DNA of 64,000 bases from Pseudidiomarina salinarum (GCF_000753715.1 NZ_JPER01000004.1:1-64000); one strand, 5' to 3'. Counted from the stretch's first letter, positions 46,950 to 59,560 are shown. Made by a program: numbers and translations. The notes: generated by a model from the letters alone, not told the origin.

Positions 46950-47974
46950 GAATTTTCTCCTGTCAGTGAGACAATGCGAACCTGATCACCAGGTTGCACC
47001 CGCAGCGCAGCAGCGCTGTCAGCGTCAATGGTGACGGTTTCTGCGGTCACTTTGACCCGTGCCTGCAGCGCCCGGAAGTCAGCTACGCGGGTATTACAGA
47101 CAATATAGAGTGGTCCTTCTGCAACCTCGCCAATGGTCACTGGTAAGCGCTTACTCTCGCGGACGCTCTTGATATTATTTACTTCCACTTCCACTGTCGG
47201 GCCGGCATCAAAAATATCGACATAGCCGCGGAAGCGGAAGCCTTCACTTTCCAGCATGCCTAAGGCCGGGCGGGTACTTTTGTGTACCTGGCCAACCACA
47301 GCCTGAGCCTCAGCATCTAATAATTTTACGTAGATGGGTTGCCGGGGCATGAGCTCGGCGATAAAGGTCTTCTCGCCAATGCCCGTCAGATAGTCTGCAT
47401 CAATGAAGTCCATCGAAAAGAAGTGCTGCTGCAGCCAGCGCCAGAACGGCGACTCGCCGTCGTCGTTGGACACACCACGCATCTCAGCGATGGCATACTG
47501 GCTGAACCTTTCTTTGAATTCAGCCATAAACAACATGCGGAAACGGGATAATACCCGGCCGTTCATATTTTTCCGGAAGGGCTCGCGCAGAAACAGCGTG
47601 CAGAGTTCACTCACGCCAGTGTAATCGTTACACAGCGTCAGTGTTTCTAACGCGTTATAGACACCCAGTTGCCTGGAATGATGCACTTCCTTACCTAAGC
47701 GGTAATGATAAAAGGCATCCGACAAACCCACGGTTGCTTCAATACCGCTACAGCCGACAATCTCGCCCGTTTCAGTATCTTCCATCACAAACAGATAGCC
47801 TTCTTCACCGGGCTTACTGACCTGCTCCAGGGCGAAAGCTTCCTGCGCCCGGGCAATACGCCGTTGCAGCAGGTCTTCGTCAACCGGTAGCGACGTAAAG
47901 CCATGACCGGATTCTTCCGCGCAGGTATACAGCGCCTGATAATCCTGGGGCGTAATAGGACGAACCACTAACAT
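46946..47974 (-). CDS. astA: Arginine N-succinyltransferase AstA
   Basis: AstA transfers succinyl from succinyl-CoA to arginine, the first step of the AST pathway for arginine use as a nitrogen source. The 342-residue protein starts [16 protein letters not shown] in GNAT-like style and has the family segments [20 protein letters not shown] and [14 protein letters not shown]. It is co-directional with argD upstream (17-base gap) and astD downstream. Confidence 0.94.
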   Translation of the reverse strand: MLVVRPITPQDYQALYTCAEESGHGFTSLPVDEDLLQRRIARAQEAFALEQVSKPGEEGYLFVMEDTETGEIVGCSGIEATVGLSDAFYHYRLGKEVHHSRQLGVYNALETLTLCNDYTGVSELCTLFLREPFRKNMNGRVLSRFRMLFMAEFKERFSQYAIAEMRGVSNDDGESPFWRWLQQHFFSMDFIDADYLTGIGEKTFIAELMPRQPIYVKLLDAEAQAVVGQVHKSTRPALGMLESEGFRFRGYVDIFDAGPTVEVEVNNIKSVRESKRLPVTIGEVAEGPLYIVCNTRVADFRALQARVKVTAETVTIDADSAAALRVQPGDQVRIVSLTGENS

Positions 47975-47991
47975 AAATTATCTCCGCCGGA

Positions 47992-49332
<1,341 letters not shown>

Positions 49333-49388
49333 CTAAGCTTGCAGGGGTGCTGCATAAGTATGCGGTTTAACCGCGTAGCGACGAATAA

Positions 49389-49979
49389 CTACTGCAAAGA
49401 AACTGTGGCGCGGTAAAAGTTTTCAAGTACCGCATGGCCCTGCTCAGTCTGCACTGCTTCCGGATGATATTGCACACCCCAAATCGGCAACGAAGCGTGG
49501 CGAATCGCCATGACCTCACGGTTACCCTCTGCATCTTCGGTCCAGGCATCGACCATGAGCTCGGCCGGCATGCTTGCCGGATCCAGCAGCAGTGAATGAT
49601 AACGGGCCACAGTAAATGACTCGGGCAAACCGCGGAACAGGCCGTCACTGTTATGATGTAGCAATGAGGTTTTGCCATGCATGACACGCCCGGCGCGCAC
49701 CACTTTAGCGCCAAATACCTGGCCGATCGCCTGATGACCAAGGCAGACCCCCAGTATCGGCAGCGTGCCAGCGAAGGCTCTTATCAGTTCCAGCGAGATA
49801 CCGGCGTCATCTGGCGTACAGGGGCCTGGTGAAATCACCAATCCGGTTAGTGGAAGTTCACGAATCGCGCTGAGTGTCAGTGCATCGTTGCGGACCACCT
49901 GAATGTCGGCGCCCAGTTCACGAAAATAACGCACCACATTGTGCGTAAACGAATCGTAGTTATCCACCATCAGCAACAT
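49389..49979 (-). CDS. pabA: Aminodeoxychorismate synthase glutaminase PabA (TrpG-like)
   Basis: A class I glutamine amidotransferase of 196 residues that supplies ammonia to PabB for folate or TrpE for tryptophan. It shows [27 protein letters not shown], the catalytic cysteine in [11 protein letters not shown], and the His-Glu pair in [11 protein letters not shown]. In Vibrio and Shewanella the same gene lies upstream of argD-ast genes, which supports PabA over a dedicated TrpG. The partner subunit is not in the window. Confidence 0.92.
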   Translation of the reverse strand: MLLMVDNYDSFTHNVVRYFRELGADIQVVRNDALTLSAIRELPLTGLVISPGPCTPDDAGISLELIRAFAGTLPILGVCLGHQAIGQVFGAKVVRAGRVMHGKTSLLHHNSDGLFRGLPESFTVARYHSLLLDPASMPAELMVDAWTEDAEGNREVMAIRHASLPIWGVQYHPEAVQTEQGHAVLENFYRATVSLQ

Positions 49980-49992
49980 GCGAAAATACCTG

Positions 49993-51855
49993 TCATACGC
50001 GGCTTTCAGCCAGCGCTGCCAATAGCAGCTTCTGATATATACGTTCTTTGAATCCGCTGGGGCTGGCTAACTGCATGCGCTCGAGACAAGCCTGGTCGTG
50101 CTCGTTGGGAGTACCGGCCAGTAATCCGGACAAGATCATTTTTGTCAGCGCCCACTTCGAATGACTTCGGTCCTTTAGCAGCTCCAGAGGAGCCAGCAGC
50201 CGCTGTTCGGTTTCAGTAAAGTCGGTTCCAAGTGGAAACTTCGGCAATAAGCCTTCTTGTCGCGCGCGATACAGCTGCGTATTAAGACGTTCAGGCGTGT
50301 TGTCGCGCCATGCGGACGGAATCTGCCAGGATTTCTCTACTTTCCCAGCCTGTTTTGCCTGCTCCAGCAGTTCATCCTGAAACCGCGAGTCACTGATATT
50401 GAGCATGGCTTTAATCGCTTCAGATTCAGTTTTACCACGCAGCTTAGCCACACCATATTCGGTGACGACGATATCGCGCAAATGCCAGGGAATAGTCTGA
50501 TGGCCATAGTTCCAGACGATATTCGAACGCGCTTTGCCTTTTTCGGTACGGGTGGCATTAACGGTAATGATGCACCGCGCATCTTCCAGCGCAAACGCCT
50601 GATCAACAAAATCGTGTTGCCCGCCAACGCCGCTGATCACCCGCCCGTCAGCCAGGCCGTCAGAAACAATGGCACCACGCAGAGTCGCCATCATGGCATT
50701 GTTAATAAAGGACGCTTTCTCGCGGGCCTGCCGCTTCTCATGCTCCTGCCCGTATAAATGATTCGTAAAACTAACGGGTTTCATGACGAAACGGGCGCGC
50801 TCAGTGCTGCTCATTTCGCGCAGCCGCCGGTAAAACGAGCGGCAATCCGCAAAAAAACCGCCGTGCAGAATGGCGCCGTCGACTTCGCGTTTCAGGATGC
50901 CGTGCTCGGCAAGGTGCAAAAAGCCATCAACAAACATCTCGCTGATACCATATAGCCCCACGGCAAACGGCGTATCTTCGGCATCGGCCAGCGCCGGCTG
51001 CCCGGCGGTCATGTCTGCCACTAGCCGCCGGAAATCGCGATTTTGTTTATGCCGTAAGATCAGGCTATGGGCAATGGCATCACCAATCGAGCCGATACCA
51101 ATCTGCAGACTACCGCCATCGCGTACCAGCCGTGCGGCATGCAGGCCAATCGCCTGATCCTGAAAACTGACCGGACGCTTGGGAATTGAAAAGAGTTCAA
51201 AATCAGTTTCTTCGCTGTCCAGCAGCACGTCCACCTGATCGGCACCAATCTGGGCGTCACCGCCCATAAAAGGTAATTCACTGTTGTACTGGCCCGCCAG
51301 CACGAATTTCAGCTTGCCCTGGCGGCGTAATTTCAACAGGTCGGCGGTAATATCGGGGTTACAGCTCAGACTGAAGTCATCGCCTTCGCGGGCCAGGATC
51401 TGCGCCACCACATTCACACCCTGATCCACTAACAGGCCAAGCGCATGACTGTAATTCACGGGGATATAACTTTGCTGGGCAACGGGGCTAGTCGACCACT
51501 GGCCGGCCATAAAAAAGAATTCGCTGACCTGAATATTATCCGGCAGGCGCTGCTCGCGGATCAGCCGGATATAATCAAGGTCAGGATAATTACCGAACAG
51601 ACGCTCGCGGGCAGGTTCAAAAAAACGACGGCCCAACTCACTGCCCGGCCGGGGTGCCTCCAGACTCAGCGCGGTGACTATCTTCAGCTGAATACTGGAA
51701 TCCTTCACCGCCCGCTGCAGCAACGCGTTGGCTATATGGTTGGCTTTTCCCAACCCCAGCGGCAAACCCAGCACGATGGTTTTGCCAACCTGCTGAATAA
51801 TAGCGTCAGCAACTTGATCCGGATACTGATAAATCTTAGGCATCGAAGCTGTCAT
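49993..51855 (-). CDS. Acetyl-CoA hydrolase/transferase family protein
   Basis: A 620-residue member of the CoA-transferase family I. The C-terminal domain carries [13 protein letters not shown] and IVPYGHQ-like [29 protein letters not shown], both usual in acetyl-CoA hydrolases and 4-hydroxybutyrate CoA-transferases. The N-terminal half is longer than in enteric ScpC-like enzymes. The acyl group it handles cannot be told from sequence. It lies 13 bases upstream of pabA, so it may be co-transcribed. Confidence 0.85.
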   Translation of the reverse strand: MTASMPKIYQYPDQVADAIIQQVGKTIVLGLPLGLGKANHIANALLQRAVKDSSIQLKIVTALSLEAPRPGSELGRRFFEPARERLFGNYPDLDYIRLIREQRLPDNIQVSEFFFMAGQWSTSPVAQQSYIPVNYSHALGLLVDQGVNVVAQILAREGDDFSLSCNPDITADLLKLRRQGKLKFVLAGQYNSELPFMGGDAQIGADQVDVLLDSEETDFELFSIPKRPVSFQDQAIGLHAARLVRDGGSLQIGIGSIGDAIAHSLILRHKQNRDFRRLVADMTAGQPALADAEDTPFAVGLYGISEMFVDGFLHLAEHGILKREVDGAILHGGFFADCRSFYRRLREMSSTERARFVMKPVSFTNHLYGQEHEKRQAREKASFINNAMMATLRGAIVSDGLADGRVISGVGGQHDFVDQAFALEDARCIITVNATRTEKGKARSNIVWNYGHQTIPWHLRDIVVTEYGVAKLRGKTESEAIKAMLNISDSRFQDELLEQAKQAGKVEKSWQIPSAWRDNTPERLNTQLYRARQEGLLPKFPLGTDFTETEQRLLAPLELLKDRSHSKWALTKMILSGLLAGTPNEHDQACLERMQLASPSGFKERIYQKLLLAALAESRV

Positions 51856-51883
51856 TTACACCACCTGCCTGCGAAAGATGAAT

Positions 51884-52891
51884 TTAAGGACGCGGAACGA
51901 ACCCTATTACATCATAGACCTTAGCTAAGGTTTGCGCAGCATGAGCACTGGCCCGTTCAGCTCCGGATGCCATCACCTTATTCAGGTAATCCATGTTATT
52001 ACGGTAATCCTGATAACGCTGCTGAATGGGTTCCAACATGGCCACCACAGCCTCAGCGGTATCGGTTTTCAGATGACCATAAAGCTTATCTTCATACTCC
52101 GGAACCAGTGCGGCAATCGGCTTACCGGTTGCCGCCGACAACATCGACAACAGATTCGACACGCCGGGCTTCTCTTCCGGATTAAAGTAGATGCGGGCCT
52201 GCTCGTCAGAGTCAGTTACGGCGCGCTTCAGTTTCTTGGTAATGCGCTTAGGATCTTCCAGTAAACCAATGAAATTATTTTCGTTTTCATCTGACTTCGA
52301 CATTTTTTTAGTCGGATCCTGAAGGCTCATAACCCGTGCGCCCACTTCCGGAATAAAAGGATCCGGAATGGTAAACACGTTGCCATACAGGTTGTTAAAG
52401 CGCGTGGCGACATCGCGGGCCAGTTCCAGATGCTGTTTCTGGTCATTGCCCACCGGCACCTGGTTGGCCTGATACAGCAGAATATCTGCGGCCATCAGCG
52501 CCGGATAGGTGTAAAGCCCGGCATTAATATTACCCGCATGCTGCAGTGACTTATCTTTGAACTGCGTCATGCGGTTCAGTTCGCCCATCTGGGTGTAGCA
52601 GTTTAACACCCAGGCCAGCTGCGCGTGCTCGGCCACATGGGACTGCACGAAAATAATACTGCGCTGCGGATCCAGGCCACAGGCCATATATAGCGCCAGT
52701 CCATCTAATGTCGCTTCACGCAGCCTGGCCGGATCCTGACGCACAGTAATGGCATGCAGATCGACCAGCATAAACCGGCAGTCATGAGTATCCTGCATCG
52801 CCACCCACTGGCGCAGGGCACCGATATAATTACCGACAGACAGTTGTCCGGATGGCTGACAGCCGCTTAATACAATGGGTTTACCGCTCAT
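51884..52891 (-). CDS. trpS: Tryptophanyl-tRNA synthetase
   Basis: TrpRS charges tRNA-Trp. The 335-residue class I enzyme has the HIGH-like site [17 protein letters not shown] and the KMSKS loop [12 protein letters not shown], with the bacterial GNDQKQHLE segment. Length matches E. coli TrpS (334). It lies 19 bases downstream of rpe on the same strand; the pair is part of the conserved rpe-(gph)-trpS neighbourhood. Confidence 0.97.
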   Translation of the reverse strand: MSGKPIVLSGCQPSGQLSVGNYIGALRQWVAMQDTHDCRFMLVDLHAITVRQDPARLREATLDGLALYMACGLDPQRSIIFVQSHVAEHAQLAWVLNCYTQMGELNRMTQFKDKSLQHAGNINAGLYTYPALMAADILLYQANQVPVGNDQKQHLELARDVATRFNNLYGNVFTIPDPFIPEVGARVMSLQDPTKKMSKSDENENNFIGLLEDPKRITKKLKRAVTDSDEQARIYFNPEEKPGVSNLLSMLSAATGKPIAALVPEYEDKLYGHLKTDTAEAVVAMLEPIQQRYQDYRNNMDYLNKVMASGAERASAHAAQTLAKVYDVIGFVPRP

Positions 52892-52910
52892 GATTCGGGG
52901 TTTCCTGTTA

Positions 52911-53594
52911 CTACTTTTTCGAATGTGCTACCGAAGCCAGTTCGCGACGCATCGCCGCGATCACCTTCGCATAATCGGGTTCATTAAAAATCGCTGAGCC
53001 GGCGACAAACATATCGGCCCCGGCCTGAGCTATTTCGGCAATATTATCGGTTTTTACGCCGCCATCAATTTCCAGCCGGATATCATAACCGCTCTCATCG
53101 ATGCGCTGGCGGGCCTGTCGCAGCTTATCCAGGGTGGCCGGAATAAACTTCTGTCCGCCAAAGCCCGGGTTCACCGACATCAGCAAAATCACATCCACTT
53201 TATCCAGCACATAATCCAGGTGGTGTAGCGGCGTTGCCGGATTAAATACCAGCCCGGCTTTACAGCCAGCGTCTCTGATTTGTTGCAGCGAGCGATCAAC
53301 ATGCATGGTCGCTTCCGGGTGAATGCTGATAATCGACGCGCCGGCCTCAGCAAAGCTGTCGATCATTCGCTCAACGGGCTGCACCATCAGATGGACATCA
53401 ATCGGCGCCGTCACCCCATGATCGCGAAGCGCTTTGCATACCATCGGGCCTATTGTCAGATTCGGGACAAAGTGATTGTCCATCACATCAAAGTGCACCA
53501 CATCGGCACCGGCTTCCAGCACTGCATCAACTTCGGCGCCAAGGCGCGCGAAATTAGCTGACAATATGGAAGGAGCAATAAGATAATCCGCCAT
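52911..53594 (-). CDS. rpe: Ribulose-phosphate 3-epimerase
   Basis: Rpe interconverts ribulose-5-phosphate and xylulose-5-phosphate in the pentose phosphate pathway. The 227-residue TIM-barrel has the family signatures [28 protein letters not shown] with metal ligands, [11 protein letters not shown] and [10 protein letters not shown]. It is upstream of trpS; gph, often between the two, is absent here. Confidence 0.97.
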   Translation of the reverse strand: MADYLIAPSILSANFARLGAEVDAVLEAGADVVHFDVMDNHFVPNLTIGPMVCKALRDHGVTAPIDVHLMVQPVERMIDSFAEAGASIISIHPEATMHVDRSLQQIRDAGCKAGLVFNPATPLHHLDYVLDKVDVILLMSVNPGFGGQKFIPATLDKLRQARQRIDESGYDIRLEIDGGVKTDNIAEIAQAGADMFVAGSAIFNEPDYAKVIAAMRRELASVAHSKK

Positions 53595-53758
53595 GAGAAC
53601 CTCAAGCCTGTCTGAAATTGGCCATAGTGTACCAGACGGGCGTTCACTTAACAGTCAAAAAAACCGCTGTGACGCTTGGCAGATGCGTCCTTTTCCTGTT
53701 AAATTATGAGCACTTGTCTTTACGCAGGTTTAACTTAGGTCTTACTCAGGAAATGTCC

Positions 53759-54052
53759 ATGACGTACCGGTTCGGTTCAGTTGCGGTAATTTGCGGAATT
53801 GTGCTGCTTAGCGCAATGAGTAATCCTGCGTCTCAGGTCGAAGCTGCGAACCTTGCTCAGCAATGCGACAAACTCATGCGTTATGCTGAAGCCGAGCAGG
53901 CTAAACTGGTTTGCAGCGCAGCCAGCGAAGAAGTGACCTGGAGTTCCTGGTTTACCGGTAGCCGCTCTACTCAGTTCCACTACCTTGATTTATTCGAATT
54001 ACTCTTCGGCGACACCGCGCAGCGAGACTATTCCAGCAACAAGCTACGCTAA
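53759..54052 (+). CDS. Small exported protein, family not recognised
   Basis: A 97-residue protein starting MTYRFGSVAVICGIVLL, with a signal peptide to about residue 25. The mature part has two cysteines (QQCDKL and KLVCSAA), which could pair, and a Trp-rich segment (TWSSWFTG). I start at the ATG at 53759 because AGGA lies about eight bases upstream. It is followed four bases later by the DUF2970 gene and is probably co-transcribed with it. The family is not known to me. Confidence 0.6.
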   Translation: MTYRFGSVAVICGIVLLSAMSNPASQVEAANLAQQCDKLMRYAEAEQAKLVCSAASEEVTWSSWFTGSRSTQFHYLDLFELLFGDTAQRDYSSNKLR

Positions 54053-54056
54053 CCCG

Positions 54057-54266
54057 ATGAGCTCCTCAGAACAGAAGCAAGACAAGCCCGGCCTGCTCCG
54101 TGTTGCCTTAAGTATTATTGCCGCCTTATTTGGCGTGCAAACCGAGCGTAACCGGCAACGCGACTTCGGTAGCGGAAGCCCCGCTACCTACATCACCATC
54201 GGTATTATCTTTATCGTGCTGTTCGTACTTAGTCTGATTCTGATTGTGAACTGGGTGCTGCCATAG
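54057..54266 (+). CDS. DUF2970 inner-membrane protein
   Basis: A 69-residue protein with one membrane helix (about 42-66). The soluble part carries the DUF2970 signature LRVALSIIAALFGVQTERNRQRDF, here split between helix-like and charged stretches. The function of this family is unknown. Its 3' end overlaps the convergent prlC gene by 38 bases. The start ATG lies four bases after the upstream stop. Confidence 0.75.
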   Translation: MSSSEQKQDKPGLLRVALSIIAALFGVQTERNRQRDFGSGSPATYITIGIIFIVLFVLSLILIVNWVLP

Positions 54267-56316
54267 GCTTAGTCGGGTCGACAATTCCTGAATGACGCAA
54301 CAGCGCATCCACCCGCGGCTCGCGACCGCGAAACTCACGGAATAAATCCATGGCGTCGCGTGAACCACCGCGCTCCAGAATAGCCCGGAGAAAATCCTGG
54401 CCGGTATCCCGGTTAAAAATACCGTCTTCCTCAAAGCGCTCAAAGGCATCCGCCGACAGCACCTCGGCCCATTTATAGCTGTAGTACCCGGCGGCGTAAC
54501 CACCGGCAAAGATATGCCCGAAGCTGTGCTGGAAGCGGTTATATTCTGGTGGTTTACGCACCGCCACCTGATCCCGGACCTGATCCAGAATGGCCTGGAT
54601 CTGATTATCCTTACTGGCATCAAAATCCCGGTGAATACGCAGATCAAACAAGCTGAATTCAAGCTGCCGGACCATTTGCATAGCCGACTGAAAATTACGC
54701 GCCGCCAGCATGTTATCCAGCAAATGGCTCGGCAGCGGTTCACCGGTTTCATAGTGGCCGGAGATCAGCGCCAGGGCATGGGGTTCCCAGCACCAGTTTT
54801 CCAGAAACTGCGACGGCAACTCGACCGCGTCCCAGGCCACACCGTTAATGCCAGATACACCAGCAACATCAACCTTGGACAACATATGGTGCAGTCCGTG
54901 ACCGAATTCATGGAACAGCGTCAGCACTTCATCATGGGTGAATAGCGCCGGTTTACCGCCAACCGGCTTATTGAAATTGCAGGTCAGATAGGCCACCGGC
55001 AACTGCAGCTCTTTGGTCGCTTTGATGCGACGCACCGAGCTTTCTGCCATCCAGGCGCCACCACGCTTACCGGTACGGGCGTAGAGATCCAGCCAGAAAC
55101 TGCCACGCACATCATCGTTGTTATCCCGGATTTCAAAATAGCGCGCATTCGGGTGCCAGCCTTCAACATCAGATTGCTCTTCCATCTGCAACCCGAATAA
55201 GAGTTCGACCACCTCAAACAGACCTTTCAGCACCTGCTGTTCAGGAAAATAAGGGCGCAGCTGTTCATCCGAAATCGCGTACTTTTTCTGCTTCAGCTTT
55301 TCACTGTAATAGGCCACATCCCAGGCTTCGATATCATCAACACCGTGTTCACTGCGGGCAAAATCCACTACTTCCTGATAATCAATCCGCGCCTGCGGCA
55401 ACGAGCGCTCGGCCAGATCCAGTAAGAAGCTTTCCACCTGCTCCGGCGATTCAGCCATTTTGGTTTCCAGCGACAACTCGGCGTAATTCGGAAAGCCAAG
55501 TAACTGCGCCAGCTCGTCGCGCAGTGCCAGGGTTTCTTTCATAATGTCACTGTTGTCGTACTTGCCCGCCTGGGGCCCCTGGTCCGACGCGCGGGTGGTA
55601 AAGGCAATGTACATAGTGCGGCGCAGTTCGCTGCTGTCGGCGTAGGTCATTACCGGCAAATAGCTGGGAATGTCCAGACCCAGTCGCCAGCCTTTCTGAT
55701 CGTTTTCTCTGGCCGCTTCTTCGGCGGCAGCGATGGCGCTTTCAGGCATGCCTTGCAGTTGATCTTTATCGACTACCAGGTAGTGAAAACCATCGGTTGC
55801 ATCCAGCAGATTATTACTGAATGTTGAAGACAGCTCGGATTTGCGCGTCATGATGTCGGCATAACGCTGCTTTTTGTCGGCTGGCAGCGCGACCCCTGAC
55901 AATTTAAAGTCCCGCAGGGTGTCGGTAATTACTTTTTGCTGGGCTTCGCTGAGTTCCGCAAAATCATCCCGTTCATGCACCGCCTTGAACGCCTTGTACA
56001 GGCCTTCATGCTGCCCCACGAAAGTACCGTACTCGGATAACAACGGCAGGCAGCTATCATGGGCGCTGCGCAGTTCTGGTGAGCTCATCACCGCATTTAA
56101 GTGCGACACCGGCGACCAGCTGCGTTCGAGCTTATCGTCCACTTCTTCCAGTGGTGCCACCAGACCGTCCCAGCTATAGTCGTTTTGCGCCAGCACCTCA
56201 GCGATGGTTTCTTTACAGTCAGCAATACGCTTCTCAATGGCTGGCACTATATGCTCAGGTTTTATCGCATCGAAGGGCGGTAAATGGTAATCAGTGAGCA
56301 AAGGGTTTTGACTCAT
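54229..56316 (-). CDS. prlC: Oligopeptidase A (M3 family)
   Basis: This cytosolic zinc metallopeptidase degrades signal peptides and other oligopeptides after initial cleavage. The 695-residue protein (E. coli 680) has the zinc motif HEFGHGLHHML with the third ligand in the downstream helix. It begins MSQNPLLTDYHLPPFDAIKP. The C-terminal tail after LLRHSGI is longer than usual and overlaps the DUF2970 gene. Confidence 0.95.
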   Translation of the reverse strand: MSQNPLLTDYHLPPFDAIKPEHIVPAIEKRIADCKETIAEVLAQNDYSWDGLVAPLEEVDDKLERSWSPVSHLNAVMSSPELRSAHDSCLPLLSEYGTFVGQHEGLYKAFKAVHERDDFAELSEAQQKVITDTLRDFKLSGVALPADKKQRYADIMTRKSELSSTFSNNLLDATDGFHYLVVDKDQLQGMPESAIAAAEEAARENDQKGWRLGLDIPSYLPVMTYADSSELRRTMYIAFTTRASDQGPQAGKYDNSDIMKETLALRDELAQLLGFPNYAELSLETKMAESPEQVESFLLDLAERSLPQARIDYQEVVDFARSEHGVDDIEAWDVAYYSEKLKQKKYAISDEQLRPYFPEQQVLKGLFEVVELLFGLQMEEQSDVEGWHPNARYFEIRDNNDDVRGSFWLDLYARTGKRGGAWMAESSVRRIKATKELQLPVAYLTCNFNKPVGGKPALFTHDEVLTLFHEFGHGLHHMLSKVDVAGVSGINGVAWDAVELPSQFLENWCWEPHALALISGHYETGEPLPSHLLDNMLAARNFQSAMQMVRQLEFSLFDLRIHRDFDASKDNQIQAILDQVRDQVAVRKPPEYNRFQHSFGHIFAGGYAAGYYSYKWAEVLSADAFERFEEDGIFNRDTGQDFLRAILERGGSRDAMDLFREFRGREPRVDALLRHSGIVDPTKPMAAPSSQSESD

Positions 56317-56435
56317 GGAACGTCCTCTTGAATAATGCGTTTGATAATTAAGTAACTATTCTAACCATGTGTGGACCAATAGCGGCTTTTTCAAGGCAAG
56401 CACGCGTTAGCTACCATCATAATAAGGGATTCATC

Positions 56436-58730
56436 ATGCACCACAGGTTTAGCTTAAAAGCGCTCGTCAGCGTCTGTATGCTGTTGGCTATCGCCGGTTG
56501 TAGCACAATTTCTGCTAACAATGAATCGGCGGACAATGAATCGCCTGCGCGCGTACAGGGAAACTTGCTGACCCTTGATGCGCTTTATAACAGCTCTGCG
56601 TACCGCGCTAAATCCGTTGGCTCAACCCGTTGGTTACCTGATGGCAGCGGTTATACGGATCTGGAGCAAGCTGACAGTGGTGCCGGACACCATCTGGTGC
56701 GCTACCATCCCGAAACCCAACAACGCACGGTACTGGTTAAAGCCTCCGAGTTACAACCAGCCGGTGCCAGCGCGCCCTTGTCGGTGGCAGACTACAGCTG
56801 GTCAGCAGACGGCGATAAACTGCTGATTTTTACCAACACCAAACGCTCGTGGCGCACCCATACCCTCGGCGACTATTGGGTATTTGACCTGAACTCCCGT
56901 CAGCTTCAGCAACTGGGGGGCGATGCGGTGCCATCCACGTTGCAGTTCGCCAAGTTTGACCCCCAGGGTGAGCGGGTTGCTTACGTTATGAATAACAATA
57001 TCTATGTTGAAGATCTGGCCAGCTCGCGGATCACTATCCTGACCCATGACGGGACCTCCACCATAGTCAACGGCACCTTCGACTGGGTGAATGAAGAAGA
57101 ATTTTTCCTGCGCGATGGCTTTCGCTGGAGCCCGGATGGCCGTTCAGTTGCTTACTGGCAGCTGGACACTTCCGGCACACCGATATTCACCATGATCAAC
57201 AATACCGATGAACTCTATCCGACCCTGAAGACCTTCCCTTATCCGAAGGTCGGCGAAACCAACGCCGCCATGCGCATTGGTGTAGTGCCGGCGGCAGGCG
57301 GCGATACCACCTGGATGCAGATCCCCGGCGACCCGCGTCAGCATTATCTGGTCCGGATGCAGTGGGCAGGTAACAGCGAGCAGTTACTGATACAGCAGCT
57401 CACCCGCTCGCAGGCGGTGAACCGTGCTTTCATTGCTTCTGCCGATACCGGCAAGGCGAAGGAACTGTTACGCGAAACCACCGACAGCTGGGCCGATTAC
57501 GTTGATAACGTGAAGTTTATCAACGACGGCGAATCCTTTACCTGGCTGAGTGAGCGCAGTGGCTGGCGCCATCTGTACCGCGTACAGCGCGATACCGGCC
57601 GCATTACCGCCATTACCCGGGGCAACTGGGATGTCATTGAAGTACTGCAAATCAATGAAGCCAACGGCTGGGTCTATTTCATCGCCTCGCCGGATTCACC
57701 ACTTGAACGCTACCTGTTCCGCGCCAGCTTAGATGGCAGTGGTAAGCTTGAGCGTCTCACGCCGGATCAGCCGGGCACACACAGCTATCAGCTCTCGGCC
57801 GATGCCGGCTATGCAGTACACACGTACTCCAGTGTCGAGCAAATGCCACAGACCGATATGGTCACGTTGCCCGATCATCGTTCGCTGCGCATGATTGAAG
57901 ATAATAACGCCGCACAGCAGGCCTTTAATCAGGTTGCCCGGGCCGACTTCGAGTTCTTCCGCGTCACCGCCAGGGATGGGCTGGAGCTTGATGGTTTTCT
58001 GATGAAACCACCGAATTTTGACCCCGCACAGGACTATCCGATTCTGTTTTATGTCTATGGCGAGCCCTGGGGCCAGACCGTGGCCAACAAATGGGGCGGC
58101 GAGCGCTTTTTGTACCACACCTATCTGGCGCAGCAGGGCTATATAGTGGCATCAATTGATAACCGTGGCACCAATACCCCGCGCGGCTTTGAGTGGCGGC
58201 GGTCGATTTATCAGCAACTGGGCGTAGTCACGGTTCGCGATCAGTACGACGCGCTGCAGGCCATGCTCGACCGCTGGGATTTCATTGACGGAGACCGGGT
58301 CGGTATCTGGGGCCATAGTGGCGGCGGCACCCAAACTCTGAATGCGCTGTTCCGCTATCCTGAGAGTTACCATATGGGCATGGCCATAGCGCCGGTGCCG
58401 GATCTGACGCTCTATGACACTATCTATCAGGAGCGCTACTCCGGGCTATTGCCTGAAGCCGCTGAGTCGTACGTTGAAACATCGGCCATTACCCATGCCG
58501 CCAACCTGCAGGGTGATTTACTGCTGGCCCACGGCACCGGTGATGACAACGTGCACTTTCAGGGCACTGAACGACTGGTTAACGAGCTGATTGAAGAGGG
58601 CAAGCAATTTCAGTTTTTTGCCTACCCCAACCGCAGTCACAGCATTACCGAAGGTGCCGGCACCAGCCAGCATTTACGGACCATGATGGCTGAGTTCCTG
58701 CAACGCCATTTACCGGCGGGTGGACGTTAA
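56436..58730 (+). CDS. Lipoprotein dipeptidyl-peptidase, S9B family
   Basis: A 764-residue prolyl oligopeptidase-family enzyme related to dipeptidyl-peptidase IV, which removes Xaa-Pro or Xaa-Ala dipeptides. The signal ends LAIAGC, so it is a lipoprotein, probably periplasmic or outer-membrane attached. An N-terminal beta-propeller (about 75-500) is followed by the hydrolase domain with the serine in WGHSGGG, Asp in GTGDDNVHF and His in NRSHSI. I chose the ATG at 56436 because AAGGG lies upstream and it leaves a proper signal; an earlier in-frame ATG gives an unlikely extension. Confidence 0.93.
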   Translation: MHHRFSLKALVSVCMLLAIAGCSTISANNESADNESPARVQGNLLTLDALYNSSAYRAKSVGSTRWLPDGSGYTDLEQADSGAGHHLVRYHPETQQRTVLVKASELQPAGASAPLSVADYSWSADGDKLLIFTNTKRSWRTHTLGDYWVFDLNSRQLQQLGGDAVPSTLQFAKFDPQGERVAYVMNNNIYVEDLASSRITILTHDGTSTIVNGTFDWVNEEEFFLRDGFRWSPDGRSVAYWQLDTSGTPIFTMINNTDELYPTLKTFPYPKVGETNAAMRIGVVPAAGGDTTWMQIPGDPRQHYLVRMQWAGNSEQLLIQQLTRSQAVNRAFIASADTGKAKELLRETTDSWADYVDNVKFINDGESFTWLSERSGWRHLYRVQRDTGRITAITRGNWDVIEVLQINEANGWVYFIASPDSPLERYLFRASLDGSGKLERLTPDQPGTHSYQLSADAGYAVHTYSSVEQMPQTDMVTLPDHRSLRMIEDNNAAQQAFNQVARADFEFFRVTARDGLELDGFLMKPPNFDPAQDYPILFYVYGEPWGQTVANKWGGERFLYHTYLAQQGYIVASIDNRGTNTPRGFEWRRSIYQQLGVVTVRDQYDALQAMLDRWDFIDGDRVGIWGHSGGGTQTLNALFRYPESYHMGMAIAPVPDLTLYDTIYQERYSGLLPEAAESYVETSAITHAANLQGDLLLAHGTGDDNVHFQGTERLVNELIEEGKQFQFFAYPNRSHSITEGAGTSQHLRTMMAEFLQRHLPAGGR

Positions 58731-59458
58731 TCCGCTTGCCCGGTTTCAGCATAATCTAAAAACTGCGGATTCAGCACGGTCATACCGTGCTGCCGCAGCC
58801 ATGCTTCAGCGCGCTGATAATCCGGCGAATGCTGCGCCACTAAGGCCCAGAACTTACGACTATGATTGAACTCACGCAGGTGACACAATTCATGAATCAC
58901 CACATCGCGGACCACCCACTCCGGCGCCAGCCATAGCTTCCAGCTAAATTTGAGTTCCGCCTTGCGGGTACAATGCCCCCACTTACCGGTAAAACTGCCA
59001 ATACTCCAGGCAACGGGATTGAGCTCATGTTGCTGTGGCCAGCTGGCAAAAAATTCATCCAGCCAGTGCTGGGCCTGAGCTTTATACCAGCGCACTATGG
59101 TGGCTTTCGGTTCGGTCTCCGGGTTACTACGGCTGGTAATCACCACCTGCAGTTCATCGCCAACGCGCTCACAGCTTTTGCGGGTCGCTTCGCTGACGAC
59201 CAGAGTCAGCGGCTGACCCAGCCAGCGGATCTGCTCGCCGCTCTGCCAGGTTCGTTCAGGCAGCGCCTGCAGTTGCTGCTGCTGACGGTCCAGGTGACGC
59301 ATGATCCAGTCGCGCTTATGCTCGACAAACTCGCGGATCTGCGTTTCGGGCATGCGCCAGGGGGCCTGTACACTGACTTCACCGCGGGCGACTTTTATCG
59401 CCAGTGAGCGCCGTCGCCGGCTACGATTAATTTTATAGATTAACTTCATCGATTCCAT
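58727..59458 (-). CDS. DUF45/YgjP-type M48-like metalloprotease
   Basis: A 243-residue cytosolic protein with the zinc motif HELCHLREFNHSRKFW in the C-terminal half, matching the YgjP/DUF45 family of predicted peptidases. The N-terminal part is basic (YKINRSRRRRSLAIKVARGE). The substrate is unknown. Its stop overlaps the dipeptidyl-peptidase stop by four bases, convergent. The start is the ATG at 59458 or the one three codons later. Confidence 0.85.
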   Translation of the reverse strand: MESMKLIYKINRSRRRRSLAIKVARGEVSVQAPWRMPETQIREFVEHKRDWIMRHLDRQQQQLQALPERTWQSGEQIRWLGQPLTLVVSEATRKSCERVGDELQVVITSRSNPETEPKATIVRWYKAQAQHWLDEFFASWPQQHELNPVAWSIGSFTGKWGHCTRKAELKFSWKLWLAPEWVVRDVVIHELCHLREFNHSRKFWALVAQHSPDYQRAEAWLRQHGMTVLNPQFLDYAETGQAD

Positions 59459-59560
59459 TGCGCCTTCTGGTTACCGACCTCGCGTTGCACCCTCGGCAGT
59501 TTTGAGCGATCATAGTGAGTAATTATTTTGCTACTTTACCACGCAACAGGAGTACAAGGC

